A DNA stretch of 64,000 bases from Mallotus nudiflorus (Eukaryota; Streptophyta; Magnoliopsida; Malpighiales; Euphorbiaceae): positions 5,062,501 to 5,126,500 of the forward strand of contig CANTUR010000049.1 in NCBI GenBank assembly GCA_947683625.1. The letters run 5' to 3'. This document shows, one piece after another, positions 23,847-34,641 of the stretch. Every line of letters begins with the position of its first letter. Within the stretch, counting starts at the first letter, position 1. Under the pieces are notes generated by a model. It was not told where the DNA came from and searched no databases. It saw only the letters and a list, made by a program, of their open reading frames with translations. The translations under genes were made by a program, and so were the position numbers.

Positions 23847-24027
23847 GATAACTTTATTTAATTAAGGTCTTTGTTTTCCTATACAAGGTTACTTATAAAG
23901 GAAGAACATCCAAGATAAATAGGAAAAGATTCCTGATCAAGAGACTCCCAAACAAGAAAAAAACTCTCATAGTAAGCATAAGACTTTTATCTAATAGGAA
24001 TCCTATTCTTCTCAGGTTTGAGCATCA
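23651..24027 (+). repeat. ~209-bp spaced tandem duplication in the upstream part of an LTR
   Basis: 23651-23820 and 23860-24027 are nearly identical. Both start TAATTAAGGTCTTT and end CTTCTCAGGTTTGAGCATCA, separated by a (TA)n tract. The second copy leads straight into a TATA box, so this looks like a duplicated U3 upstream segment of element 1's LTR. Confidence 0.75.
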
Positions 24028-24034
24028 CTATGCT

Positions 24035-24042
24035 TATAAATA
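24035..24042 (+). promoter_or_regulatory. TATA box of the element 1 LTR
   Basis: TATAAATA follows the duplicated segment and precedes CT-rich DNA (CATTCTATTCTCCC.., TCTCTTTCTCTCTC). It lies about 190 bp before the inferred primer-binding region, the expected U3/R layout. Confidence 0.6.
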
Positions 24043-24635
24043 AGATCCCATATCCCTCATTCGCATTCATTCTATTCTCCCATATTCTCATTGTTCTCTT
24101 TCTCTCTCTAAACTTTGTTTATATATTTTGACTTAGGCATCAGAGGGTTTATGGGGATCATCCACACCTCTTACCTTGCCCTTTATTGATCACTTGCAAG
24201 ATTCCAGCTCAAGGGTTCTAGAATCGAGTTATTAAGTGGCATTGTCTATGGGAAATCCTTGAATAGAAAGACATTTATGCATCTCCTAATCAAGACTCTA
24301 CCGTTATAACTTTTAGTCCACCATTGATTTTGACTCCTGACATGCACGCCAATCGGTCCGCCCCTAGTCCCCTAATTAGTTTGTCATCACCTACCCTAAC
24401 TTTAATACCACCAGCCCCCTTCCTACATGCCAAATCCTTATCTCAAATTCCAACTAATGATGTGGATTCTCCACATAGAAACACCCAATAATGGCTAGCT
24501 CTTAGCACCAATCTCCCTCATTATGCTTCTCAACACCATCATTGACCCATACCATATATACCTTTTTTGAGTCTATAAGAAACCCTTACCATAACCACGC
24601 CACACTTAAAACACCATAGCCCAACCCCTTCCTGC

Positions 24636-25880
24636 ATGCCAAACCCCTCTTCGATGAGCACAAAAGTGATGATACAAAATATTCAAACTCAAATGACCCT
24701 GATGCAACAACAATTAAATGCCCTGATCCAAAGTGGCAATAACAAATCAACTCATACAGAAAATAATACCACCCCTCCGAAAGTACACAAAGGTGACAAA
24801 GGAAAGTGCAAAGCCCTAGAAGAAGAATCCAGCTCAACAATCTTGGCTCTTGATGATTTAAAATTAACTCAAAAGTTTAAAGAGGCCATACATAATGCTC
24901 GTATAAGGTCAAGGAAAGAAGATGAATGCGTCATGGAAGGGAGGATGCCCTTTATAAGTAGGATAATCCGAACAGAAATCCTAACCAAATTCAAAATGTC
25001 ACAGCTAGATTAATATAATAGAACCGAAGATCAAATCAACCACATATCCTTATTCAGAATAAGAATGTTACTATAAAACATGAACGATGAAATTATATGT
25101 AGAGTCTTCCCAAGTATGCTCACCAAGAATGCTCAAAAGTGGTTTCAGTGGCTTCTTGAGAATTATATTAGCTCTTTCAAAGATTTAGTGAAAAAATTCT
25201 AGACCCAGTTCATCACTAATGTCCCCCCAGCCAAAAACATCAACAATCTTCAGATGTGCCGGTAGGAGGTTAATGAATCACTATGGAGCTATCTGGATTG
25301 ATTCAACAAGGTAGCTATGCAAATTAAAAATTTGGTTGACGAGGTGGCCATTAAAGCTCTAAAAATGGCACTAAGCTTAAAAAATTGAAAGATAAGATAA
25401 TGAAAAAGGAACCTGAAACTGTTATGGAGCTAATGGCAATGGCAGTCAAAATGATAAAGATGGATGAAGATAGAAGCATGAGAAAGGGTGATGAGAAAAC
25501 ACCCACCAAGATAGAAGAAAGATTGAGATCCATGAGGCTGAGCTTTCCATGAAAAAACTTTAAAAATTTGATAGAAAGGGAAGTTGAAAGATACATGCTA
25601 TTAAATGCCTCTAGATTCAGGATCCTTATGTGCATCAGGCAGAATGGCACGAGCATTACTCCAGCTAGAAGAATTAGCCTGAATAGGAGAGCCATGTATG
25701 ATAGAAGGTACTACTGTCAATATCACTAGGATTACATGCATGAAAATAAGGCCTATTATGAACTAAAAAATGCCATAGAAAGATTGGTGCAAAATGGAAA
25801 ACTTGGCAACTTCATTGACATATCCAGAGATACTAGAAATCAGGATGGACAAGACCAAGACAGACCAGAACCAAAGAAAG
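24636..25880 (+). pseudogene. Element 1 gag remnant
   Basis: The open frame 24636-25013 starts MPNPSSMSTKVM with a Gln-rich stretch (QTQMTLMQQQLNAL). After a stop, conserved capsid-like words appear at about 25080-25380: NAQKWFQWLL, ISSFKDLVKKF, INNLQMCR, NESLWSYLD. These match the order in plant gypsy gag (W.. L, F..L..F, QR..ESL..Y). At least four in-frame stops or shifts are present. Confidence 0.65.
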
Positions 25881-25889
25881 CCTAGAATG

Positions 25890-26480
25890 AACCAGCTGGT
25901 GTTATTAACATGATTATCGGAGGGGAAGTCATAGAAAAGAAGCCCAAAAGAATCTACAGAGAAGAAGGGTCTGCCTTTGAGAAAAGACAGATTATCATGT
26001 TTGGTATAGAAGACGGGAATCATGTTTGGCACCTGCACAATGATGCGCTAGTGGTGAGTGCCTACATTAATAATTATCTGGTGAAGAGATTACTCATCAC
26101 TGATGGGAGCGCTATTAATGCATTATTTTGGAATGCCTACAAGGTAATGAGAGGCTCTGTCATAAACCTAAAGGCTATCTAGAACCCCATCACAAGCTTA
26201 TGCAGAGGAACTACTTAGCCAATGGAAGTGGTAGAGTTGACGCTAGAATTAGAAGATCGAGATACTAAAGAAACAAAAGTCATTAAAGCTCAGTTCAATA
26301 TGGTAGATCTCCCACTAGTATACAACAACATCATTGGGCGTCTGGTACTTTATAAAATCGATGCGGTCATAAGTATCCGACATCTAACCATTAAGATTCC
26401 CATCAGAGGCAAAATCCTAATAATTCATGGGGATCAACACGTGGCCAGAGAATGCTACCGTATGGTAGTTAAACCTTAGA
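25890..26480 (+). pseudogene. Element 1 aspartic protease region remnant
   Basis: Open frames 25910-26182 and 26222-26479. The core LLITDGSAINALFW (about 26090-26130) is the retroviral-type protease active-site region: hydrophobic-hydrophobic-(D/T)-D-G-S followed by the LFW found in plant gypsy elements. It is followed at about 26310-26350 by LVYNNIIGRLVLYKI, the second conserved protease block (NxIIGRxxL). An internal stop at about 26180 separates them. Confidence 0.7.
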
Positions 26481-26799
26481 TGGAGGCATTTCCCTTAGAA
26501 TCCCAGGAAGGGGAGAAATAGGGAGCCATCCCTGAACCAATCGATAAGGTTCAAACACTACAGATTGCTGATAGGAAAATAGCAAGGATTAGCAATGAGC
26601 CTGACAGTAATACTAAGCAAGGAATAAGCGAAGTCCTCAATAAACACTCAAGCAACTTTGCCTCTTGAGCATCTAAAATTTTTGGAGTAGACCCCTAAAT
26701 TTCCTAGTATAGTCTGAACATTAAACTCGGAGTAAAGTCAATTGTTTAGAAGAAGAGGACCTTCACGTATAAGAGATAGAAAATAATCTCCAAGGAAAT

Positions 26800-28015
26800 A
26801 AGAAAGCTACTAGAGGCCGATTTATTAAAGAAGTTACCCACCCGGAATGGGTAGCCAACATGGTGTTAGTAAAGAAGTCCAATAGCAAGTACATAATGTG
26901 TGTAGATTACACTGACCTCAATAGGGCTTGCCCCAAAGATAACAATCTACTACCAATGGTAGGCCAACTGGCCATAATTTGTATAGCTTTGTGGACATAG
27001 CACAGGGTATCACCAGATACCAAAAAAGAAAGAAGATCAAGAAAAAAACATTCTTCATCACCCACGAAGGTCTTTACTGCTACACAGTAATGCCCTTCGG
27101 GCTAAAGAATGCTAAAGCAACCTATCAAAGGAAGATGAATCATGTACTCCAAAGTCATATCAGAATGTGGAAGTATATGTGGACAACATCATTATTAAGA
27201 GTAAGCATGCACAAAAACACCTCATTGACCTTGACCAAATCCTCTAATTACTAAGCCAGTCCTAGATCAAACTAAACCTAAAGAAATCCATCTTCAGGAT
27301 AAAAGCAGGCAAGTTCCTAAGACTCATGATATCATATAGAGGAACCAAAGTCAACTCAAAAATGATAGAGGCCGTTCTTAATATGAAAGCTCCAATAACA
27401 ATTAATGAGCTATAAAAACTAAATGGCAATTTCACAACTTTAGGGAATTTTATCTCTTGTTTGGCCAGGCAGTGTTTCCTACTATTATGAGCTTTGAAGA
27501 ATTCTAAGAAATTTATATGGACTGAAGATTTCCAGGCAGCCTTTAAAGATATCAAAAAATTCATATCCTTGTTGCCTTTGCTCAGCAGACCAGTCCTTAG
27601 GGAAACATTGTACTTATACCTTTCCATCAACTAAGAGGTAATAACCTTGGTACTAGTGAAAGAGGAAGGAAGTGAACAAAGCCCAGTATACTACATTAGC
27701 AAAGTACTCTGAGGATAAGATATTTGGTATCCTACACTATATAAATTAGCCAAGGTCGTCGTCCATACATGCCAAAAACTCAGGCACTATTTCTAGGCTC
27801 ATTCTATTATTGTAAGATCCAACTTCCCCTTGAGGAAAGGCCTTAAATGTCAGGTAGGTTAGTTCAATGGTTAATATTATTAGTGAATTTGATATCAATT
27901 ATGAGCCTCAGCAGTTGATAAAAGCTCAATCTCTGGCAGACTTTGTTTAAGAGATGATAACAAAAGATCCTGGTCCTTCCAAAAACCCAGAATGGAAGCT
28001 CTATGTGTTTTATAT
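26800..28015 (+). pseudogene. Element 1 reverse transcriptase and partial RNase H remnant
   Basis: RT words can be followed across frames: the YIMCVDYTDLN-like block (about 26890), the MYSFVDIAQG block (about 26979), ITHEGLYCYTVMPFGLKNA (about 27056-27115) and TYQRKMN. Further on come the connection-domain words FRIKAGKFL (about 27295) and FIWTEDFQAAFKDIKKFI (about 27510-27560), and RNase H words LRHYF (about 27780) and WKLYV (about 27995). The catalytic YxDD region is degenerate. The remnant ends abruptly near 28015. Confidence 0.75.
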
Positions 28016-28183
28016 ATAAATAGTCTCATGATTGTTATGTTACCAGTTTGTTCATCATCATTGGAATGCACAAATTTGAACAACATGAAACTTAAAATAT
28101 TTTATGTTTATTCCAGTATATTTGTGGTATATTTTGGTTTATGTTTCATAGATGAAACACGAATAACATAGTATCAATCTAAC
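28016..28183. other. Short segment between element 1 and the element 4 LTR
   Basis: 168 bp of AT-rich DNA with a small hairpin (ATGAAAC at about 28085 against GTTTCAT at about 28144). Not assignable to either element. Confidence 0.4.
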
Positions 28184-29770
28184 TATAGGCAGTTGGGTTT
28201 AGTGCACGCCCAAGTATTTAGCGACCACAGCACTGTGCGGGCTCAAGGCCCACTAGGAAATAGGAAATAATTTACAACTATACATTCCAAATCAAATGGG
28301 GAAGGGATTAAGGATTATGACATCTTGTGCAAAATAAAAGTATAATAAATGGGAAATAAACCAAAAATAAATTGAAAATAAACTGCTTGAATTAAGTAAA
28401 ACCTCTTAAGAACTAATTAACAGGATAAATACTAGATGATTAAAAATCATTAATGAATCCCTACAATAGACAAAATATTATTTCCCCAAAATGCATGAAG
28501 ATCTTACATAAAAATCCACAAAAATTGACTTATGAATCAATTTAGTAAAATAAAAAGATAAAGCCACAAAAGGCAAATGTTAAACTTTAATTGAACAATG
28601 TTGTGGGATAATCATACAAAATGGACTTGAGTATGGTAAGGCCTATACATGCATGGAAACCTTACACAATTTACAAAAATTGAGACAAGGTTATATGAGA
28701 CCTTATTAAAGTGGTGATCACCTCTGTGAAGAGACGATCGCCTTATGACGATGAGGTGACATGATTTTGAAAGGGGCTGAGCTGAATAATAAACCCATAA
28801 GGGCCTGCCAAAGTGTGAAAAGGTGATCGCCTTATAATAATGAGACAACACCTCTTTGAGAGGCGATCGCCTAATCAACAGGCTTAAGTAACTCTCAAAT
28901 TAGCAAACTTCCACTTTAAGTAAAAATCTATTATTGCTAACAAACTAGATATACAACTACATCTACAACTCAGTGAATCATGTTAAAAGCAAGGCATATT
29001 ATAAAAAATAAACACAAGGGAATTAATGTAAAAACTAGTAAACAAATAAGTTAAAAGTTATATAAATAAGTAAAAATGAATCATGCAAATCTATGAATTA
29101 AGCTTGGAGAGAATTAAGATGATTACTAAAGAATGAGCTTTCCAAATATAGTTAGCCCTTAGAAATAATTAAGGATGTTGATCTTCCCTTGAATGCAAGC
29201 TTCTTCCTTTTCTCTCTTTAAGAAAAATCAACCTCTAAACCTTTTTCTCTCAAGAACATTTTTTTCTCTCCCTAAAGTTCTCTCCCTCTGAAACTCTTTT
29301 TTATTTTTGCTAAGTGTTTCCTATTACCAAGAGTCTTCCTTTCCCTCTCTCTTTTTTCTCCTTTTATTCATACCTCTAGCCCATGCCCTTATTACTCTCC
29401 TCCATCATTGCATTTTCTAGCCTTTTTCTTTTCCCCAAAAATTATTTTTTCTGACTAGAGGCTGAGCTCTAATCGAGGTGGGCCAGCCCTTAGCCACCAT
29501 TGTCACTTCTACATTTTAATACAGAGGCAAGTGGCAAAGTGCAGAGGCGGAACTGCTATAATGAGGTGATTGCCTCTCTAGCCTGGCTTGCACTGGGCTT
29601 AGTGGGTTGGGGTAGCTTTGGCTTGTTTGGTAAGGGTTTTGTGCTTGGATTTATGGGTTTTTGGCCCTCGGGCTCATTTTCAAGAAGATCTAAGGTTTTT
29701 TTCTTGCATTTAAGTTTTACATTTCTTGTCATTAGGCTCTATTATGGGCCAATCAAATTGAGCATTCACA
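28184..29770 (-). mobile_element. Inferred 3' LTR of element 4
   Basis: Read on the minus strand, the right boundary is TG TGAATGCTC at 29770. Directly before it lies a purine tract AGGGGGCAAAA (29782-29771), the layout of a polypurine tract and LTR start. The other end (minus-strand ..GCACTAAACCCAACTGCCTATA, 28184) is homologous to the LTR end of element 2: both share GTG(G/A/C)YGGTYGCTAAA-type sequence, then a CTAAACC word and CTAYA. The LTR would be 1587 bp. It contains AGGCGATCGCC-type motifs. Boundaries are inferred, since the partner LTR lies outside the window. Confidence 0.55.
28715..28878. repeat. AGGCGATCGCCT palindrome cluster (first)
   Basis: Spaced copies of a palindromic motif: GGTGATCACCTC, GACGATCGCCTT, AGGTGATCGCCTT and AGGCGATCGCCTAAT. 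The perfect 12-mer AGGCGATCGCCT is at about 28860. An outlying copy GAGGTGATTGCCTC is at about 29563. The surrounding words CTCTTTGAGAGGCGATC and ATAATGAGAC recur between copies. Confidence 0.75.
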
Positions 29771-29939
29771 TTTTGCCCCCTATTATGGGCTAATTGGACT
29801 AGGAGTCTATAGTTTGCTCCTTAATTTTTTGAAAAACCAAATGCATGCATTGAAAATTTTTTAAAAAACCAACATAAGAAAATGATAAACAACATACTTA
29901 ACTCCCTAGTTTCACTCGAGAGATGAATTCTTCAATCAT

Positions 29940-30530
29940 AAAATGTGATCGTGATCCTCGGGTTTTCCTGGCCTGATCAACCACTCATTAATATTTGGTA
30001 AATTATTTAAAAATGATGATCCTCATCTTTTCTTGGCCTGATACACCACTTAACCAACATGTGATTCATAGGTTTTCCTGGCCTGAAGGTCATTGACTGA
30101 AATGAAGACTCTTGGGTTTTCCTAGCCCAATACATCACTCAATAAAGACTCGAGTTTTCTAAGCTTGATCGTCACTCAATTAAAATAATGACTCTTGAAT
30201 TTTCCTGGATGATACATCACTTAACAAAGATTCTCGAGTTTTCCTGGCTCGATCATCACTCAACTAAAATGTTGACTCTCGGGTTTTCCTGGCCCGATCG
30301 TCACTCGAATGAAATAAAGACTCTCAAGTTTTCCTATCTTGATACATCACTTAATAAAGACTTCAAGTTTTCTTAGCTCGATTGTTACTTAACAACGACT
30401 CTCAAGTTTTCTGGCTCAATCGTCACTTAACTGAAATGTCGACTCTCGGGTTTTCCTGGCTCGATCGTCACCCAATTGAAATGAAGATTCTCAGGTTTTT
30501 CTGGCCTAATCATTACTCAACTGAAGCATA
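29940..30530. repeat. Element 4 3'-UTR tandem array A (~13 units, two alternating lengths)
   Basis: The word GGGTTTTCCTGGC(C/T)(C/T)GAT recurs about 13 times. Units of ~45 bp (..GATCGTCACTCAACTGAAAT..) tend to alternate with units of ~37 bp (..GATACATCACTTAATAAAG..). Read on the minus strand the core is GCCAGGAAAACCCGAGAG, like the GAAAACCC..GGGC words downstream of pol in element 2. Its position between pol and the 3' LTR matches the tandem-repeat-prone 3' UTR of Tat/Ogre elements. Confidence 0.8.
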
Positions 30531-30815
30531 AAATTTAGGGATACAATATGAATAGTCTTTTTTTGAATCATGAGCTTCAAGGATACAACTTGAATAGCCC
30601 TTTCTTAATTACTAGCTTTAGGGATACATCCCGAATAACCCTTCCTTGATCACCAACTTTGGGGATACAACTTGAATAATCCTTCCTTGATCATGAGATT
30701 CAAGGATACAACCCGAACAACCCTTCTTTGATCACGAGCTTCGATGATACAACCTGAATAACCCTTCCTTGATCACCAGCTTTAGGGATACAACCCGAAC
30801 AACCCTTTCTTAAGA
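30530..30815. repeat. Element 4 3'-UTR tandem array B (~41 bp x 7)
   Basis: Seven units of GGGATACAACC(C/T)GAATAACCC followed by TTCCTTGATCACGAGCTT, with good length regularity. It is adjacent to but unrelated to array A. Confidence 0.85.
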
Positions 30816-30879
30816 AACATGATCCTTAGGTTTTCCTAGCCCATTACGTTGCTCAACTTAGAAAATTAATTAGGGAACT

Positions 30880-31165
30880 TTTGTCCCCTAACCTTGATTC
30901 TCTGTATGCTCTTGGGAAAGTTTTTTTTAAATCGCATCTTCCTTTTTCGAATTGTCCTTTATTTCTTTCTTGAGATTAACCCTTTCATTCTCCCTTTTTC
31001 TTTCCTTCTTATTATTTTCTTTTTCTAAAAGAGCTAACTCAAACCCTCTTCTTTACTATAAAAACATACTTTTTTTCTTTTCTTTTCTTTTTTCTTTCTT
31101 CCTCTCTCTTTTCTTTTCCTTCACTCTTTTCCTTTCCTCCACTCCTCCTTTTTTTTTCCTGCGTA
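30880..31165. other. Pyrimidine-rich tract
   Basis: Long C/T-rich stretch on the plus strand (TTTCTTTCCTTCTT, TCTTTTCTTTTCTTTTTTC). It lies between the tandem arrays and the element 2 insertion. Open frames crossing it are compositional artefacts. Confidence 0.7.
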
Positions 31166-31489
31166 CATACCTTTTTAGAAATGGATGATGAGAGGACACT
31201 GCCAATGCCTAAATAGGATCAGATCCCCCTTTCTGCAAATGCCCCATGCAACTTTAGATTGTTAAAGGGAGATACCATTCCTCTTTTGGCAGATTTAAGG
31301 AGTCATATTTTGTTATTATGCATTTGAAGAGGTTAGTATTCTAATCTTCTCCTTTTTCCTACAAATCACAACGGGTTAGATCATATTTATGTTTATTTAT
31401 CATTTATGATTGAAAACTGGATTGATTGAACATGCATTTTATGGATTTATTGAAAAAAATAAAAAAAAATCTTTGTTATTCTTTGCTAC

Positions 31490-31534
31490 ACAAAAATGAT
31501 CGCCTCTTTGTTAAAGTGGTCGCCTCTTCCATGG
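31490..31534. repeat. GATCGCCTC motifs at the left edge of the element 2 insertion
   Basis: AATGATCGCCTCTTTG and GTGGTCGCCTCTTCC sit just before the insertion, and the related array resumes at 52024 on the other side. The last five bases CATGG (31530-31534) pair with CAAGG at 52024-52028 as a 5-bp target duplication with one change. Confidence 0.7.
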
Positions 31535-31746
31535 TGTAAGCACCCAATGCAATCATGCATGTATGAGATAAAAGCCCTTATGGTGAAAATTAATTAAGAA
31601 TTGATCTCTAGTGTTAAGTTTTGCAATTTAATGGGCTAAATTGCAGCCTTTTTAGGATTTAATTACAAGAGTTAAAATGTTTTAAGGTTAAAATTATAGA
31701 AAAGTGAATTTTAGGGGTTTTAATGAAATTTTGACAAATACAAGCA

Positions 31747-31925
31747 TAATGCCAATCGGCATTATGTAATGCCAATTGGCATTGCATAACGTCGATCGAC
31801 ATTATATAATGCCAATCAGTATTACATAATGCTGATAAGCATTATGCAATGCCAATCAACATTACATAATGCCGATCGACGTTATGCAATGCCAATTAGC
31901 ATTACACAATGCTGACCCATATTTT
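31747..31925. repeat. Palindromic minisatellite, exact 20-bp period (8 units plus a half)
   Basis: Each unit is a 16-bp near-palindrome of the form AATGCCRATYGGCATT (best copies AATGCCAATCGGCATT, AATGCCAATTGGCATT) followed by a 4-base spacer (ATGT, GCAT, ATAT, ACAT, ATGC..). Eight units follow without a length change, then a half unit AATGCTGAC. The same locus in the sister LTR has one unit and a half (about 48176-48207); in the nested relative it has two and a half (about 49834-49886). Confidence 0.9.
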
Positions 31926-32929
31926 CCTTCACTGTTTCAATATTTTTTATAAAAAAATCTAATTTTGGGCTTGTTGTGAAATTTTTATTGGTTCTGCACA
32001 ATCACATGCATGAATATCTGATTTTTTTAACCCTTATCACTTAATTTATCTTGGGGTTTTAATTTTTGAAAGAGCAGCTGTTCTCTAGCTCCCAGGATCA
32101 CGCAACCTCTCTGTGCGATCACAGGGGTTAGAAGTTGTTTTTGGCTTTAAAAATCCAACAGAAGAAAAATTTTGGGATGCCCCTGACTACACAAAAAAAG
32201 AAAACCCTAAAAAAATCATAGACTCTGCAAAAAAACCACAAAACACAAAACCTGGTTTTTCTTCCTTACATTTTCAAAAAAGAATGAAGAGTTTGTATTA
32301 TGTTTTTTTATGTAATTCAGTCCTAAGACCCAAAACACACACTGAGTCAATTCCATATACGATGAAAATCCATTCTGAAGGGCCATCTAATATCATTTGC
32401 ACAATATTCATTTTTATTCTTCTCTTTCTTTTGTGATTTTTTTAATTATTATTTTATTATTATTTTGGCTATTTAATTTCACTAACATAAGTTATTTTCT
32501 TCTGTGTTTTTATAAGATTCGATGGGAGTTATAGAGGGTACTACCTGATATCCAAAAATTGAACGGAAGATCTATGGAATGCCATGGGTTTTAAGTTGTG
32601 ATTATATCTAGGTTTTACCTTTCCTATGATCATTATTTTCTGTGTTTTGCTGTGTTAATTCATTTGAGTTTGTACTTAATTTTAATTTCTAGTGCATAGA
32701 ATATTGTAATAACCCTAGTAGTAGGAATGGTAAAATTTTACTTTTATGCATTTAAAATGGATTAGTAATTAGGATCACTGGGTAAAACTTTAAAATCAAT
32801 TATGGCAATAGTAAATTAGGGTTTCCGTGGAAATGAATTAGGGTTTTAGGAAATCACGTGTGGATGTATGTTTGATTTGCTTTGGCATGTTATTATTTGA
32901 TTAGTTGCATTTTTGGATTTTTATCCTTT

Positions 32930-33290
32930 TGGGCCTTAAGCCCACATTAGATCTAACCCACTCAATTAATAGCCTTAAAATTAGTCTAAAGTTTAATTTA
33001 ACTCAAAATCAATTTAGGCCCATTTTAGGTTAAATAGATTTAAGACCACCTTTTTAATTAATAAAATCAACCTAGACTTAGCTCAGCCCATTTAATTTTA
33101 TTTCCTTCTAAATTAAATAAACTTAGGCCCACTTCCTATTTTAAATAAAATAAATAGACTTAGGCCTACTTATAAAATCCAATTTCTTTAAAAACTTGTA
33201 GATTTAGGCCCATTTATAGATAATTGAAACAAGTAGACTTAAGCTCACTAAATAAAAAGTATGCCCACCTTTAGTCCATTTCATTTGTAA
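32930..33290 (+). repeat. GGCCCA-rich degenerate repeats in the LTR
   Basis: Words of the type AGACTTAGGCCCAC or TTAGGCCCAT recur at 40-60 bp spacing, at least six times. The same block is present at about 49310-49580 and 50930-51190 in the other LTR copies. GGCCCA/TGGGCC is the core of plant 'site II' elements bound by TCP factors. A promoter role is inference. Confidence 0.6.
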
Positions 33291-33721
33291 ATAAAAGCAT
33301 AAATCCAGCTAACTTTCATTAAAATTAACCTAGTTTAGACTTAGGAACGATGCACTTAAATGCATTTTTTATGTGTGATTTTATGACTAGATGCCTTAAG
33401 GTTAGATGGATGTTTAAATAGGGTTTAATAAAATTACATGTAATTAGAGAATGAAGTAATAATTTATAAAGTAATTCTAAATGAACATAAGACTAAGAGA
33501 AGTTAGTATTCTGTTCCCAGAATCTCCTGGTTGTGGTGCTAACTTTCTTTTAGAGAATCAAATACCACCAACCAAATTATCCCAGTTAATACCCTAAGTG
33601 GTAACTCTTTATCTCCACGCTATGACTTAATGGCATAGTAAGTGTGTTCTCTAAAGCCCTAAGCCTAAATAGTGCCACGGTTGCTAAAATCTTAGGCAGG
33701 CACTAAGCCTTGCCGTCTACA

Positions 33722-33745
33722 GTTGTGACTCCATTGGGGATAAGA
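33722..33745 (+). promoter_or_regulatory. Element 2 primer-binding-site region
   Basis: GTTGTGACTCCATTGGGGAT directly follows the LTR end. It resembles the TGGCGACTCCACTGGGGA sequence that follows the 5' LTR in many plant Tat-type elements, with two or three changes. I did not assign the tRNA. Confidence 0.6.
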
Positions 33746-34641
33746 GATAATGATTCTGCTTGTGTTCTTTAAAATTATTTTATTGATTATTATTTCATTC
33801 TTGTATTCATTCTGCATGTCCCTATAAACCAATGGCATTGGTTTATGATTCCATGATTCCACTAGCTTCATGGAGTTATAAATTAGCTAACCATCACTCT
33901 TAGCCTTAATTTTGTTCAAGAGAAATTACTAGGCTCATTTGACCAAAGTCTATAACCCAAGTCCTTATAGGGGGTAATCTTCTCTTAAGTTAGTAAAGGA
34001 TGCTAGGCCCCTCTAACCTTGGCCTATAACTCAACGTCCATAATGGAGGCCATATTGCTAAAGGAACCTTAACTTTTCACCTGACCTTAACCACATATAA
34101 TGGCTTAGTTACTTCCCCTAGGATTTTTTTACCCAAAATTTCTTGTTTGTTTGAATTGCCATGAGGTATTTCTATTTATAAAAGCCCAAGCCCATAACTT
34201 TGAGGCCCATTTAGGCTAATAAGGATTGGGCTAGTCCTTTATATTTAGAAATATTATTTTTGTGCTTTTATTTTAAGAGAGATTTAGCATGCGCGTCGGC
34301 TCTTAATGTCCCCTATTAATATAAAGGCCAAGACTAAATATCCTAGGAAAAGAGACTCACCATTGAACACCTATGTGGGAGGAATAAGGTTGGAAGGCTA
34401 TAAATATTGTACACTTTTTCTGATACATGCATGCATTCCACGCATCATACTGATACTTTATTTTATAGCCATCATAGATTCATCTGGGTCTTCTCTAATC
34501 TAAGGATGGTAAGGTGACAAATTAGTCAGAATAGACCTAAGTCATAATTTGATAGCTTAAGAGAACCTTTAAGAACTAGAGAAGATTCTTATCAACTTGC
34601 TTTACCTAGAAGCTGAACCAAGTCAGATTGAATAGATAGAA

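Larger units (their letters stand above)
23651..28015 (+). mobile_element. Element 1: decayed Ty3/gypsy retrotransposon (5' LTR part to RNase H, truncated)
   Basis: The LTR end is followed by TAAGTGGCATTGTCTATGGG (about 24233). This is a mutated form of the TTGGCGCCGTCTGTGGG sequence found just after the LTR in many plant gypsy elements, and the GACTTAGGCATCAGAGGG word before it is also typical. Gag, protease, RT and the start of RNase H follow in the standard gypsy order, all with stops and shifts. Sequence identity to pol stops near 28015. The minus-strand element 4 LTR begins at 28184, so element 4 probably inserted into or beside it. The exact 5' LTR start is not resolved. Confidence 0.7.
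31535..33721 (+). mobile_element. Element 2 5' LTR
   Basis: Starts TGTAAGCACCCAATG and ends GCCGTCTACA; 2187 bp. It is homologous along its length to 47956-52023 minus the nested insertion. It contains the 20-bp-period palindrome array (31747-31925) and a GGCCCA-rich block (32930-33290). An open frame at 32113-32436 lies inside the LTR and is not gene-like. Confidence 0.85.

Noticed and set aside
24586..24840. 84-codon minus-strand frame opposite element 1 gag
   Set aside because: It is a shadow of the gag frame, with no motif of its own.
28860..28872. GCGATCGC as a sign of cyanobacterial contamination
   Set aside because: The motif lies within plant retroelement sequence and recurs on both sides of a plant transposon insertion; nothing else is bacterial.
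30952..31188. Phe/Leu/Ser-rich 78-codon frame resembling a membrane protein
   Set aside because: It is pure pyrimidine-tract composition.
31747..31925. Regularly spaced palindromic repeats resembling a CRISPR array
   Set aside because: The spacers are only 4 bases and not unique, the host is a plant, and the array sits inside an LTR found three times in the window.
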